Positions 28,821 to 37,575 of a stretch of 64,000 bases of DNA are shown in pieces; positions within the stretch are counted from its first letter, which is position 1, and the number at the start of each line of letters is the position of its first letter. The DNA lies in contig CAYXTP010000011.1 of assembly GCA_964467985.1 (NCBI GenBank), positions 68,745 to 132,744 of the forward strand, given 5' to 3'. Source of the DNA: GCA-2720975 sp964467985. Lineage in GTDB: Bacteria > Planctomycetota > UBA1135 > GCA-002686595. Under the pieces are notes generated by a model that had not been told where the DNA came from, did not search any database, and saw nothing but the letters and a program-made list of their open reading frames with translations. The position numbers and the translations under genes were made by a program.

Positions 28821-30833
28821 TCATCGTTTGAGTTCCATGTCTTCCAAGCGTGTCAGTCGATCCCGCAATCCGGCAGCCTCCTCAAAGCGCAACTCCTGAG
28901 CCGCCAGGAGCATGTCGGCACGCAAGTGTTCGATCTCTCCACGCAGGCGCTCTAAGCTCCAGCCTTCGGCCTCATCCGGTTCGACCCCCGGTTCTGCCAC
29001 TTGCGGAACATCGGGGTAGTCCATTTCGTACAAGGATTCGATGCTCTCGCGAATGGGCTTGATGATTGTCGTGGGCACCAATCCGTGCTCTGAGTTGTAG
29101 GCCTCCTGAATGATGCGCCGTCGGGCGACCTCGTCCAGGCAGGCCTGCATCGAATCCGTGACGCGGTCCCCGTAGAACAGGACTCGCCCCTCCACGTTGC
29201 GGGCCGCTCGTCCGCAGGTCTGGATCAGGCTGGTGCTCGCACGCAGGAAGCCCTCTTTGTCAGCGTCGAGCACCGCGACCAAGGCCACCTCCGGTAGGTC
29301 CAAGCCCTCGCGCAGCAAGTTGATGCCCACGAGCACGTCAAATTCACCCGCCCGCAGGTCGCGCAAGATGGATGAACGCTCGATGGCGTCGATTTCCGAA
29401 TGCAGGTACCGCACGCGGATGCCAAGTTCAGAGTAATAGGTCGTCAGCTCCTCCGCGGAGCGCTTGGTCAGGGTGGTCACCAAGACACGCCAGCCCGCGG
29501 CAATCACCTTGCGCAGTTCGGCCAGCAGATCATCCACCTGGGTGGCGGCCGGGCGCACTTCGATCAGCGGGTCGAGCAGGCCTGTCGGCCGCACGACTTG
29601 CTCAACCACATGTCCCTCAGAGTGCTCAAGCTCGTAACGCGAAGGGGTCGCCGATACGTGCACGACCTGACGGAGAAGGTGTTCGAACTCCTCAAAGCGC
29701 AAGGGGCGGTTGTCCAGGGCGCTAGGCAACCTGAAGCCATGTTCGACCAGGGTCTCTTTGCGCGAGCGGTCGCCCTTGAACATCGCTCCCACCTGGGGCA
29801 CAGCCACGTGGCTCTCGTCGATGAACATCAGCCAATCATCCGGGAAGTAGTGCAAGAGCGTGAAGGGAGATTGCCCGGCCGACCGCCCATCCATGAAGCG
29901 CGAGTAGTTCTCGATGCCATTGCACACACCTGTGGTCTGCAACATCTCGAGGTCGTGGCGTGTGCGTTGCTCCAAACGTTGCGACTCGAGCACCTTGCCC
30001 TGTGCGCGTAAGGACTCCAAGCGTTGCTCGAGTTCCTCCTCAATCTGGGGCAGGGCGCGCTCGATGCGTTCTTGTGGGGTGACGTAGTGATTAGCCGGGT
30101 AGAGCACGATCTGTTCGCATTCTTCCAGGACCTCCCCCAACAAGGGGTTGACGACGGTGATGGCTTCTACTTCATCCCCGAAGAACTCAATGCGCAGGAC
30201 ACGCTCCTCTTCATAAGCAGGGAACACCTCAACCACATCGCCCCGCGCGCGGAAGGTCCCGCGCCTGAACTCCAAGTGATTGCGCGCGTACTGCATCTGA
30301 GTCAGGCTGCGCAGAAGATCGTCGCGATCCAGTTCCTCGCCGCGTGTGACCTTCACCGCCATCTCGCTGTAGTTGGAGGGCGAACCTAACCCGTAGATGC
30401 AAGAGACCGAGGCGACGATGATGACATCACGTCGGTCGAGCAGTGAACGCGTTGCGCTGTTGCGCAAGCGCTCGATGTTCTCGTTGCGGTTGGCGTCCTT
30501 CTCGATGAACGTGTCCGTAGAAGGGACGTAGGCTTCGGGCTGGAAGTAGTCGTAGTAGGACACGAAGTACTCCACGGCGTTGTGCGGGAAGAGCTCCTTG
30601 AACTCAGAAAACAACTGGGCCGCCAGGGTCTTGTTTGGCGAGAGCACAAGCGTGGGCTGGTTGAGGCGCTCAATGACCGAGGCCACAGTGAAGGTCTTGC
30701 CTGAACCGGTAATGCCCAGCAGGGTCTGCTGGGTTGCGTCCGCACGTAGTCCCCGGACCAATTCGTCGATCGCCTGGGGCTGGTGGCCCGTCGGTTGGAA
30801 GGGACAAACAAGTTCGAAAGGCCGCTGGTCCAT
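28821..30833 (-). CDS. uvrB: Excinuclease ABC subunit B
   Basis: DNA damage verification helicase of nucleotide excision repair. 670 residues, normal length, ATG at 30833. Motifs: 'PTGHQPQAIDEL', Walker A 'LLGITGSGKTFTVASV', the beta-hairpin 'SYYDYFQPEAYVPSTDTFI', Walker B-like 'MFIDESHVAVPQ', 'LVTTLTKRSAEELT', 'GINLLREGLDLPEV', 'QTCGRAARNVEGRV' and a C-terminal UVR domain that binds UvrC. First gene of uvrB-uvrC. I looked for a LexA-type box in the 176 bases upstream and saw none of the known forms. Confidence 0.97.
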   Translation of the reverse strand: MDQRPFELVCPFQPTGHQPQAIDELVRGLRADATQQTLLGITGSGKTFTVASVIERLNQPTLVLSPNKTLAAQLFSEFKELFPHNAVEYFVSYYDYFQPEAYVPSTDTFIEKDANRNENIERLRNSATRSLLDRRDVIIVASVSCIYGLGSPSNYSEMAVKVTRGEELDRDDLLRSLTQMQYARNHLEFRRGTFRARGDVVEVFPAYEEERVLRIEFFGDEVEAITVVNPLLGEVLEECEQIVLYPANHYVTPQERIERALPQIEEELEQRLESLRAQGKVLESQRLEQRTRHDLEMLQTTGVCNGIENYSRFMDGRSAGQSPFTLLHYFPDDWLMFIDESHVAVPQVGAMFKGDRSRKETLVEHGFRLPSALDNRPLRFEEFEHLLRQVVHVSATPSRYELEHSEGHVVEQVVRPTGLLDPLIEVRPAATQVDDLLAELRKVIAAGWRVLVTTLTKRSAEELTTYYSELGIRVRYLHSEIDAIERSSILRDLRAGEFDVLVGINLLREGLDLPEVALVAVLDADKEGFLRASTSLIQTCGRAARNVEGRVLFYGDRVTDSMQACLDEVARRRIIQEAYNSEHGLVPTTIIKPIRESIESLYEMDYPDVPQVAEPGVEPDEAEGWSLERLRGEIEHLRADMLLAAQELRFEEAAGLRDRLTRLEDMELKR

Positions 30834-31009
30834 GGACCTCTACTTGTACTCCATCCCGCCCGGGCCGGGGATCGGGCAAGCCCTCTAGCGGCCTTCATCT
30901 TGCGCCGTCTGGCCACCCCCGGTACCTTGTCCCGCCGGTCCTTGCCACGGGTCCAAAGTCGGTAGCCAGCCCCCTCCGGACGGGTACCCCCCCCGAGGAA
31001 CCACCCCCC

Positions 31010-32323
31010 ATGATCATCGAATGCACTTCGTGCGGCGCACGCGCCAAGCTCCCCGACAGCAAGGAAGGCGCCAAGGTGCGCTGCGGCGAATGCGGCCGCG
31101 TCTACGTGGCCCACCCGCCCGGTGCTCGCCGCGGCTCGCGCGCCCGCAAGGAAGACCCCACGAAGTACTTCATTATAGGTGGTGCCGTCCTGGTGTTTGG
31201 GCTGGTCATGCTGATTACCAACCGGGCCAAAGACGACCCGCCGGTGGTCGCCGCCCCCGAACCCGAGCCCGAGTTGGACACGGCCCCTGCGCGGGGTTGG
31301 GACTCCCCGCACGTGGTGTTCGCACGGCAGTTGCACGACCTGGCCTTCTCGCGCAACACGTCCAAGCTGTTCGTGTTGCTCGACTTTCCCCGAATCCATG
31401 CGCACACCCAGGCCGCATTGGCGGAGCCCGCCGCAGAAGGCGCAGCCGACCTCGCAGCCGACCTCGCAGGCCTGAGCTGGGAATCGCTAGACGGTGCGAG
31501 TCAGTCAGCGTTTAAGAACGAGGTTGTCGATGCGTTCGTCTCCGATGAAGGCGAGATGGCCGTCTCCAAGTGGAAGCCCTATGACGGCGACGTCGAGGCA
31601 GAAAGCGAGGACATGGCCATCGTGCGTGTCCACATGCAGTCGCGCAGCGGAGATCCCGAAGTCTTCGACCGCTGGATGGAGTGGGAGTTGGTACGGGGCA
31701 AGGACCTACGCTGGAGGGCCTGGCGCTGGGAACGCTGGATTTCTCCTGAAGAGCAGAAGCGCGAACGGGTGGCACGGGCCAAGAAAACTGTTCGCAAGAC
31801 CCTTTCCGATGGCTCCGAAGTGATTGAGGCCGAGGTGCGGGTGGACATCGAGTACCACGAGGAAACCACACCAGAGCAAATTGCCCAGACCGAGAGCCTG
31901 ATCGACCAACTGATCGACCTCGATGCCGGCCCCAAAGAACTCACAGCCGCCAACAAGGGCTTGGAAGAACTCGGAAAACACGCCGTGCCTGGCCTGCTCA
32001 AGCGCATGGGGGGGATTCCACTGGACACCGAGGACAACGCGATCCGGTTGAACTTGATCCACCGCTCGCTGACCGAAATCACGGGTTACCAGACGACGTT
32101 CACCGTGCACGTGGCCATGGGGGGCACCGAGGAGCGCATGGACTCCGGCATCAAGCAGTGGTTCGGTTGGTATGAACGCAAGTGGAAGCGTTTCTGGCGC
32201 GACGCAGATAAGATCGAAGAAGAAGAGGATCCCCTCTGGGACAACCCCAATTACAAGCCACGCAATGAGAACGAGAGACGTCGCATGGAAGAGCAGCGAC
32301 GCAAGAACGACGGCGGACGGTAA
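31010..32323 (+). CDS. Zinc-ribbon single-span membrane protein, unknown function (first of a pair)
   Basis: 437 residues from ATG 31010 (GAGGA 10 bases upstream). Residues 1-35 form an MJ0042-type zinc ribbon: 'CTSCGARAKLP' then 'VRCGECGRVYV'. A basic stretch and one membrane helix follow ('YFIIGGAVLVFGLVMLITN'), then an extracytoplasmic region of about 360 residues with a Pro/Glu linker, two Trp-rich alpha/beta segments ('FDRWMEWELVRGKDLRW') and a charged C-terminal tail. Zinc-ribbon/TM proteins of this layout are frequent in planctomycetes and are suspected to couple a cytoplasmic signal to the periplasm. Divergent from uvrB; followed after 74 bases by a protein of the same architecture. 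Confidence 0.75.
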   Translation: MIIECTSCGARAKLPDSKEGAKVRCGECGRVYVAHPPGARRGSRARKEDPTKYFIIGGAVLVFGLVMLITNRAKDDPPVVAAPEPEPELDTAPARGWDSPHVVFARQLHDLAFSRNTSKLFVLLDFPRIHAHTQAALAEPAAEGAADLAADLAGLSWESLDGASQSAFKNEVVDAFVSDEGEMAVSKWKPYDGDVEAESEDMAIVRVHMQSRSGDPEVFDRWMEWELVRGKDLRWRAWRWERWISPEEQKRERVARAKKTVRKTLSDGSEVIEAEVRVDIEYHEETTPEQIAQTESLIDQLIDLDAGPKELTAANKGLEELGKHAVPGLLKRMGGIPLDTEDNAIRLNLIHRSLTEITGYQTTFTVHVAMGGTEERMDSGIKQWFGWYERKWKRFWRDADKIEEEEDPLWDNPNYKPRNENERRRMEEQRRKNDGGR

Positions 32324-32397
32324 GTTCAGAGCGAGTCAACCCTCGATTCCCAGCCCCTCGCGTCCCAGCGACGCCTGACCCCTAACGAGATCCCCGG

Positions 32398-33657
32398 ATG
32401 CAGTACCGAGTTGGCACCTGCGCGAGTTGTAACGCCACCTTCAAGGTTCCCGCGACCTTCCCCGCCGACAAAGCCAAGTGCAAATCCTGCGCCGATGGCG
32501 TGGTGGAGATCGGTCCGCCGGTGGACGAGCCTGAGCCCAAGAAGGAGTCCTTCGAGGAGTACGTCCCCTCGGGCAAATCTGGGAAATCGGGTCCCAGCAT
32601 GATGGAGAAACTGCGTGCCCAGCGTGCGGAGGATGCCGCTGCGGCAGCCCCTCCGGTGCCCTCCCGCAAGCCAGCCGAGGCGAAGTCCGAGAAGGCCAAA
32701 GAAGACAAGCCCAAGCGAGCTGGTTCGGGCAAGAAGGGCGTACGTACCCGTCGTGGGTCGGGCAAGCCGGCACGCTCCGGCGGCCGGCGCTCGGGAGCGG
32801 TTGCCGATGATGGAGAGGACCATGGCGGCGGCACCTCGGGTCGCTGGCAGCCCCGCAAGAAGAAGAGCCCCCTGCCGATGTTGGGATCCTTCGCCGGCGC
32901 CTTGATTGCGGTGTTCTTGGTATGGAAATTTGTGATTGCCCCCAACGCGACCGAAGAAACTCCGGTGGACAACACCGTCGCCGAGGCCGGCGAGAACTCG
33001 GACAGCACGACAGATTCCACGCAGACGTCTGACGACCCCGATGAGGGCGCGGCGGATGAGACCGCCGAGGACCTCCCCGTGGAAACCGGACCCGACGAGA
33101 CGGCTGCCGACACCACCACGACGGACGATACGCCGGAGGAAACGGCGAAGCCCGAGCGCAAGTACGACCCATCCAGCGTCGACCTGTCAGACCTGGAGGT
33201 CTTTGGCCCCCAGGAAGGCACGACTCCCGAGGAGTGGAGCGATATTCAACAGTTGACAGCCACGGCCATCGATCCGGATGCGGGCGCCGCAGGCTCCCGA
33301 GCCGTCAAGAAGATAATCGAGACCTACGGGCCCAAGGCCTTCGGATCGATCGTCAATCGCATGGCCACCCTCGACTACTCCACCGAACAGGGATTCCGTG
33401 ACGGCGACGTGCTGCAGCGGGCGCTGATGGACATCTCGAACGGCAAGAATGCCGGTTGGGCCTACAGCACCTCCGACAAGGACCACGTCTTTAACAAGAA
33501 GGTCGTCGTTCTGTTGCACAAGGTTTGGTCCCGTGCGCGCACGGACGAGGCCTACTGGCTGAACTACTCCAAGCAGGACAAGGCTGCCGAGGACAAGGAA
33601 GACGCGGCCGAGATGAGCGACGACGACCTCGACGCCCTGGACGACATCGACTTCTAG
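32398..33657 (+). CDS. Zinc-ribbon single-span membrane protein, unknown function (second of a pair)
   Basis: 419 residues. N-terminal zinc ribbon 'CASCNATFKVP' plus 'AKCKSCADGVVEI' (residues 8-38), then a long basic Lys/Arg/Ser/Gly-rich linker, one membrane helix ('LPMLGSFAGALIAVFLVWKF', about residues 158-178), a strongly acidic Thr/Asp/Glu-rich stalk (residues 180-260) and a C-terminal helical domain of about 130 residues ('AVKKIIETYGPKAFGSIVNR'). The C-terminus is acidic ('DDDLDALDDIDF'). Same order of parts as the preceding gene but little direct similarity outside the ribbon. Its stop overlaps the convergent gamma-glutamyltransferase stop by four bases. Confidence 0.75.
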   Translation: MQYRVGTCASCNATFKVPATFPADKAKCKSCADGVVEIGPPVDEPEPKKESFEEYVPSGKSGKSGPSMMEKLRAQRAEDAAAAAPPVPSRKPAEAKSEKAKEDKPKRAGSGKKGVRTRRGSGKPARSGGRRSGAVADDGEDHGGGTSGRWQPRKKKSPLPMLGSFAGALIAVFLVWKFVIAPNATEETPVDNTVAEAGENSDSTTDSTQTSDDPDEGAADETAEDLPVETGPDETAADTTTTDDTPEETAKPERKYDPSSVDLSDLEVFGPQEGTTPEEWSDIQQLTATAIDPDAGAAGSRAVKKIIETYGPKAFGSIVNRMATLDYSTEQGFRDGDVLQRALMDISNGKNAGWAYSTSDKDHVFNKKVVVLLHKVWSRARTDEAYWLNYSKQDKAAEDKEDAAEMSDDDLDALDDIDF

Positions 33658-35528
33658 TCCGTGTCCCGGGGCCGCTCGGGACGAGACATGGGCTGACCCT
33701 CAATGCCCGCCACGCCCCCCGCTCGGGGATCGCTCACGGCGTAGACCCTGCCACCGGGCACGATGTGGATCGCTTGGATCGAGCCAAAGCCCCAGCTCGT
33801 GGCCCACTCCACTTGCTGGCCGTGGTCACGCACCAGACGCTCGACCAAGTCGGTGTCCCACTCCGGTTCGAGCCGGGTTGCCGGAGGCACCCACTGCTGG
33901 TGAATGCGCGGGGCGCGCACGGCCGACTCCAGGTCTTGTCCATAGCCCAGCACGCGCAAGATGACCTGGGCCACCGAGGTGATAATGCGCGGTCCACCCG
34001 GGGCCCCAAGCACTAACGTCACCTGCCCTGCGCTGTCGCGCACAACGGTGGGACTCATTGAAGAGAGCGGGCGCTTGCCCGGCAGCAGTTGGTTGGCCTG
34101 GCCACCGACGAGCCCAAACATGTTCGGAGTTCCCGGCTTGATGGAAAAGTCATCCAGCTCGTTGTTCAACAGAAAACCCGCACCCGGGACGAGGATTCCG
34201 CTGCCGTAGGAGGCGTTCAAGGTCGTCGTCAGGCTGACCGCGTTGCCTCCGCGGTCGACCACAGACAAGTGGGTGGTTTCCGAACTCTCCTCGGGTGCGA
34301 GTGTCAGAGGCAATACGTCCGCGCGGGCCATCTCGCCGATCCCAACGCGACGCTCTGCGATCCATGCAGGTGAGAGCAACTCGGCCACCGGCACGGCGTA
34401 GAAGTCCGGGTCGCCCAGGTGTTGGGCGCGGTCCGCAAACGCGCAACGCATGGCCTCAATCCACCAGTGCAAGCCCCTGGGAGTCAGCCCGACGTCCCCC
34501 TGCTGCGTGGCATCGCGCTCGGAGTCCAACGCGAAGCCCTCCAAGATCCCGAGCACCTGCAAGACAACCAGCCCGCCCGAACTCGGAGGGCCCATGCCGA
34601 TAACCTGATGCCCACGGAACCAACCAGCTAGGGGTTCGCGATGCTTGACCTCGTAACCCTTTAGATCGGCGGCGGTCATTCCCTGACTTTGGGTGACTCC
34701 ATTCATGCGTCGGTCTGCGGCCTCCAGCGCCTGCAAGATCGCCGCGCCCACGGGGCCCTCGTAGAAGGCCTGCGGGCCTGAGCGGGCCAACTCCTCCAAA
34801 GTGAGCTTGAGTTCTGGCTGCCTCAGCCGCATCCCGATTTCCAAGGGCTGGCCACCGGGGAAGAATAGGCGCCGAGCTGCTGGGTCGCGCGTCAATCGTG
34901 ATTGGCGCTCCCATTGACTGCGCAGGGATCGGGCCAGCCAGGCGTCCACCAGGAACCCCTCGTCGGCCAGGCGGATGGCCGGGGCCAACAATTCCTTGAA
35001 CGTGAAGCGCCCCGAGCCGTGCTGGCTGAACAGCTCGTAGAGTCCGGCGGGCGAACCCGGGATTCCGACAGCCAGCGGGGTCCCCAGGGAGCGCTCCGAC
35101 ACGACCTCACCCGCTTCGTCCAGATACAAACGCGCTTCGTAACCGGCGGGAGCCTGCTCGCGGAAATCGAGGGAGGTGGGGTCCCCTTCGGCGGGAACCC
35201 AGAGGGCGAATCCCCCGCCGCCTAGGTTGCCAGCCCTGGGCAAGACCACGGCCAGGGTCAGCGCGGTGGCCACCGCTGCGTCCGCTGCGTTGCCGCCGCG
35301 TTCCAGGAAGTGCAAGCCAACGGCGGTGGCCAGGGGGTGCTCGCTTACCACGGCCCCGCGCTGCGGAACGCGACTGCCCGTCAATCGATCCAAGGGGTCC
35401 GGAGCCTGACAAGCGCACACCCACAGCAAGCTGGCGCACCACGGGCGCCAGTCGCCACGCCGGAGGAAGTGTTTGATCGAGAATCCCGAAGCGCCCGCAG
35501 CGACCTCAGACACTCCGCTTCTCACCAT
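33654..35528 (-). CDS. ggt: Gamma-glutamyltransferase (glutathione hydrolase) lipoprotein
   Basis: N-terminal nucleophile hydrolase that cleaves gamma-glutamyl bonds of glutathione and related peptides in the periplasm. 624 residues as a proenzyme. The N-terminus includes 'LLWVCACQA', a lipobox-like segment after an unusually long basic stretch. Motifs: 'GAVVSEHPLATAVG', 'GGNAADAAVATALTLAVV', 'NLGGGGFALW', 'DFREQAPA', 'GIPGSPAGL', the autoprocessing site 'SSETTHLSVVDRGGNAVSLT' (Thr at the small-subunit start), 'GAGFLLNNELDDF' and 'MSPTVV'. The first 23 bases overlap the end of the small NIL-domain gene upstream, suggesting coupled translation. Confidence 0.92.
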   Translation of the reverse strand: MVRSGVSEVAAGASGFSIKHFLRRGDWRPWCASLLWVCACQAPDPLDRLTGSRVPQRGAVVSEHPLATAVGLHFLERGGNAADAAVATALTLAVVLPRAGNLGGGGFALWVPAEGDPTSLDFREQAPAGYEARLYLDEAGEVVSERSLGTPLAVGIPGSPAGLYELFSQHGSGRFTFKELLAPAIRLADEGFLVDAWLARSLRSQWERQSRLTRDPAARRLFFPGGQPLEIGMRLRQPELKLTLEELARSGPQAFYEGPVGAAILQALEAADRRMNGVTQSQGMTAADLKGYEVKHREPLAGWFRGHQVIGMGPPSSGGLVVLQVLGILEGFALDSERDATQQGDVGLTPRGLHWWIEAMRCAFADRAQHLGDPDFYAVPVAELLSPAWIAERRVGIGEMARADVLPLTLAPEESSETTHLSVVDRGGNAVSLTTTLNASYGSGILVPGAGFLLNNELDDFSIKPGTPNMFGLVGGQANQLLPGKRPLSSMSPTVVRDSAGQVTLVLGAPGGPRIITSVAQVILRVLGYGQDLESAVRAPRIHQQWVPPATRLEPEWDTDLVERLVRDHGQQVEWATSWGFGSIQAIHIVPGGRVYAVSDPRAGGVAGIEGQPMSRPERPRDTD

Positions 35529-35757
35529 CCGCAGTCATTTCCTCCACCTTCACGCCCTTCTCTACCAAGTAGGCCACTGCGGACTCGATCTGTTGGGGAT
35601 CCCCTTCAATCTCGACCGCCACGAGGGCCACGGCGTCGTCGATCGAAGCTGCACGAATGTTGGGCACGACCCCAAACTTTTCACCCAAGGTATGGCTGAT
35701 GATGGGCTCGGAGATGTGCTCTTGGGGGAACGTGCAGAAGAACTTGCGGGGGCTCAT
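35506..35757 (-). CDS. Small NIL-domain protein
   Basis: 83 residues: 'KFFCTFPQEHISEPIISHTL' start, 'GVVPNIRAASIDD', then 'VALVAVEIEGDPQQIESAV' and 'YLVEKGVKVEEM'. This is the pattern of the NIL domain, a small ACT-like substrate-sensing fold otherwise found at the C-terminus of methionine ABC ATPases (MetN) and next to ferredoxin domains. Stand-alone versions occur; a ligand such as methionine or another sulfur compound is possible. Being fused by overlap to ggt hints at sulfur or glutathione metabolism, but that is inference. Confidence 0.75.
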   Translation of the reverse strand: MSPRKFFCTFPQEHISEPIISHTLGEKFGVVPNIRAASIDDAVALVAVEIEGDPQQIESAVAYLVEKGVKVEEMTADGEKRSV

Positions 35758-35793
35758 ATTGAAGTGAGAGAAGTCGGATACTCGGTTGCGACC

Positions 35794-36417
35794 CTAGGGG
35801 GCGGATCGCGCCTCCCATTGTATGCCCATCCAACTCACAAGGCACCCAAGCAGCAGGGTAAGTGGCCCTGCCAGAGCCCCCCTCCAAGGCAGGCGTAGGA
35901 GCGGATCGATGGAGTCCGCGCCCGCAGGCGTGTAAACGGCAGGATGGCGCATCCAGTCGACGCCCGCGCATTCCAATACGAGAGAAGCGGGAGAGAGATC
36001 CAGAAAGTGAGCCGCCCATGCAGGAGACCAGGGTGCAGGTCCCGTGAGCCCACCCATGGATGGCAGCGCAGTCAAGAATAGCCCCACGAGGAGCAGGCTT
36101 GAGGCCCAAGTCAGACCGCGTCCCGGCCAGGCTCGTCCAATCCCCCAGCCGACGCCAAAGAGACCGGCCAGGACCAATCCACCGTACGCCAGCTCAAGTC
36201 CGCCAGCCAACGGAGGAAGGAGGCAGGCCAGCCAACCCAATGGAACGAACCATCCTGTGAGCCCCTGGTCTGCGGCCAGCGCACCCGCTGGAGCGGCCCA
36301 GAGGGAGAGCCAAATCAGCGCCGTGACACCGACTCGCTTGGAGTCCATGCCCAGCGGGACAACCGCCAGTCCCAGGGCGAACAGACCAAGCAGATAGAAA
36401 ATACGGCGCGGCGCCAT
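35794..36417 (-). CDS. Integral membrane protein of unknown function
   Basis: 207 residues from ATG 36417 with about six hydrophobic segments ('FYLLGLFALGLAVVPLG', 'LELAYGGLVLAGLFGVGWGI', 'WASSLLLVGLFLTALPS', 'GPLTLLLGCLVSWMGIQW') and a loop with 'GVDWMRHPAVYTPAGADS'. I do not recognise the family. The loop and even spacing recall small polytopic enzymes or exporter accessory proteins, but nothing specific can be claimed. It lies 36 bases upstream of the NIL gene on the same strand and is divergent from the C39-like peptidase gene (81 bases between starts). Confidence 0.6.
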   Translation of the reverse strand: MAPRRIFYLLGLFALGLAVVPLGMDSKRVGVTALIWLSLWAAPAGALAADQGLTGWFVPLGWLACLLPPLAGGLELAYGGLVLAGLFGVGWGIGRAWPGRGLTWASSLLLVGLFLTALPSMGGLTGPAPWSPAWAAHFLDLSPASLVLECAGVDWMRHPAVYTPAGADSIDPLLRLPWRGALAGPLTLLLGCLVSWMGIQWEARSAP

Positions 36418-36498
36418 GGTCGCATTCTCCACTCTGAGCCATGGGAAACCAGGGAGTTCCTGGACAGACACCCTGTCGGCCCGGCCAAATGGCATCCC

Positions 36499-37575
36499 AT
36501 GCGACGCCTGTGCACCCTGCTGCTGTGGACGGCCTGTGCGGCCCCGTCCGGACTCGACGTCAATGCGGCCCCAGCCTTCAAGGAGCCGCTGCACCGCTTC
36601 TTCTGGGGAGTACCGCGCGACATCGGAGCGGGCGCAAGGATTCTGCGGGGCGACCTCGATCTGGAGCGGCAGTGCCTGAAGCTGGAGGCCGGGGGCGAGT
36701 ACACCTCCGCCGCGCTGGACCCGAGCGGCGCCTTTGACGAGTTGCTCATGTCCTGGAACGTCGAGGTTCCAAAAGGAGCAGGTGTGATCCTGCAAGTCGC
36801 CGTGCAAGGCGCGGGTCCCTGGTCGCCGTGGTTGCACCTGGCCGACTGGGGGCAGGTCGAGCGCACCGACCTTCGTCGACAGTTCGAACACGGGGAGGTC
36901 CACGTAGACATTCTGAAGCTAGAGCAGCCCATGGCACGCGCCCGCTACCGCATTCTCGCGGTGGGCGCCCAGCCAGAGGAGCCCGTGCGGGTTTGGCGCA
37001 CGACCCTGGTCTTCAGTTCTCGGTCGGAGATTCGGCAACGCTTCGCCTCCAGAAAGCTCGCCGCAACCCAGGGACTCTACTTGACCGTTCCGAGCCTCAG
37101 CCAACAGGACGCGGCGCCAGAATTGGCCCCGCGTATCTGTTCTCCGACCAGCGTGGCCATGGCCTTGGCCCATGCGGGTCAAGCGACTACTCCCACCGAG
37201 GTGGCACGGGTCGTCTACGACCGCGAGCATGACATCTACGGCAATTGGGTGCGCGCCGTGCAGGGCGCATTCGAATTCGGTGTGCCTGGACGCCTGGTGC
37301 GCCTGTCTTCATGGAGCGCAGTCGAGCACTTCATCCAGCAGGGTTTGCCCCTGATCGTGAGTATCAAGGTTCGACCCGGCGAATTGACCGGGGCTCCCTA
37401 TGTCAGCACGGCAGGACACCTACTGGTCATCACCGGCTTGGATGGACGCGGCGGCGTCGAGGTCAATGACCCGGCGGCAGCGACGGAGTCAGGCGTTGCG
37501 CGCACCTACGCGCAACACGAACTGGAACAGGTCTGGATGGCCCGCGGCGGCGTGGCCTACATAATCGGTCGCTAG
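36499..37575 (+). CDS. C39-like papain-fold cysteine peptidase lipoprotein
   Basis: 358 residues with a short lipoprotein signal ('LLLWTACAAP'). The C-terminal 170 residues carry the peptidase C39-like layout: 'TVPSLSQQD', catalytic Cys in 'RICSPTSVAMALAHAG', 'VARVVYDREHDIYGNWVRAV', catalytic His in 'STAGHLLVITGLDGRG' and Asn/Asp in 'VEVNDPAAATE'. The N-terminal 170 residues ('GDLDLERQCLKLEAGGEYTS') are a beta-rich domain common to these planctomycete proteins. It may be a peptidase or bacteriocin-processing-like enzyme acting outside the cell; substrate unknown. Its TAG overlaps the convergent symporter stop by three bases. Confidence 0.8.
   Translation: MRRLCTLLLWTACAAPSGLDVNAAPAFKEPLHRFFWGVPRDIGAGARILRGDLDLERQCLKLEAGGEYTSAALDPSGAFDELLMSWNVEVPKGAGVILQVAVQGAGPWSPWLHLADWGQVERTDLRRQFEHGEVHVDILKLEQPMARARYRILAVGAQPEEPVRVWRTTLVFSSRSEIRQRFASRKLAATQGLYLTVPSLSQQDAAPELAPRICSPTSVAMALAHAGQATTPTEVARVVYDREHDIYGNWVRAVQGAFEFGVPGRLVRLSSWSAVEHFIQQGLPLIVSIKVRPGELTGAPYVSTAGHLLVITGLDGRGGVEVNDPAAATESGVARTYAQHELEQVWMARGGVAYIIGR

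Noticed and set aside
30834..31009. LexA/SOS box upstream of uvrB
   Set aside because: No match to the CTG-N10-CAG or GAAC-N4-GTTC type boxes was found by eye.
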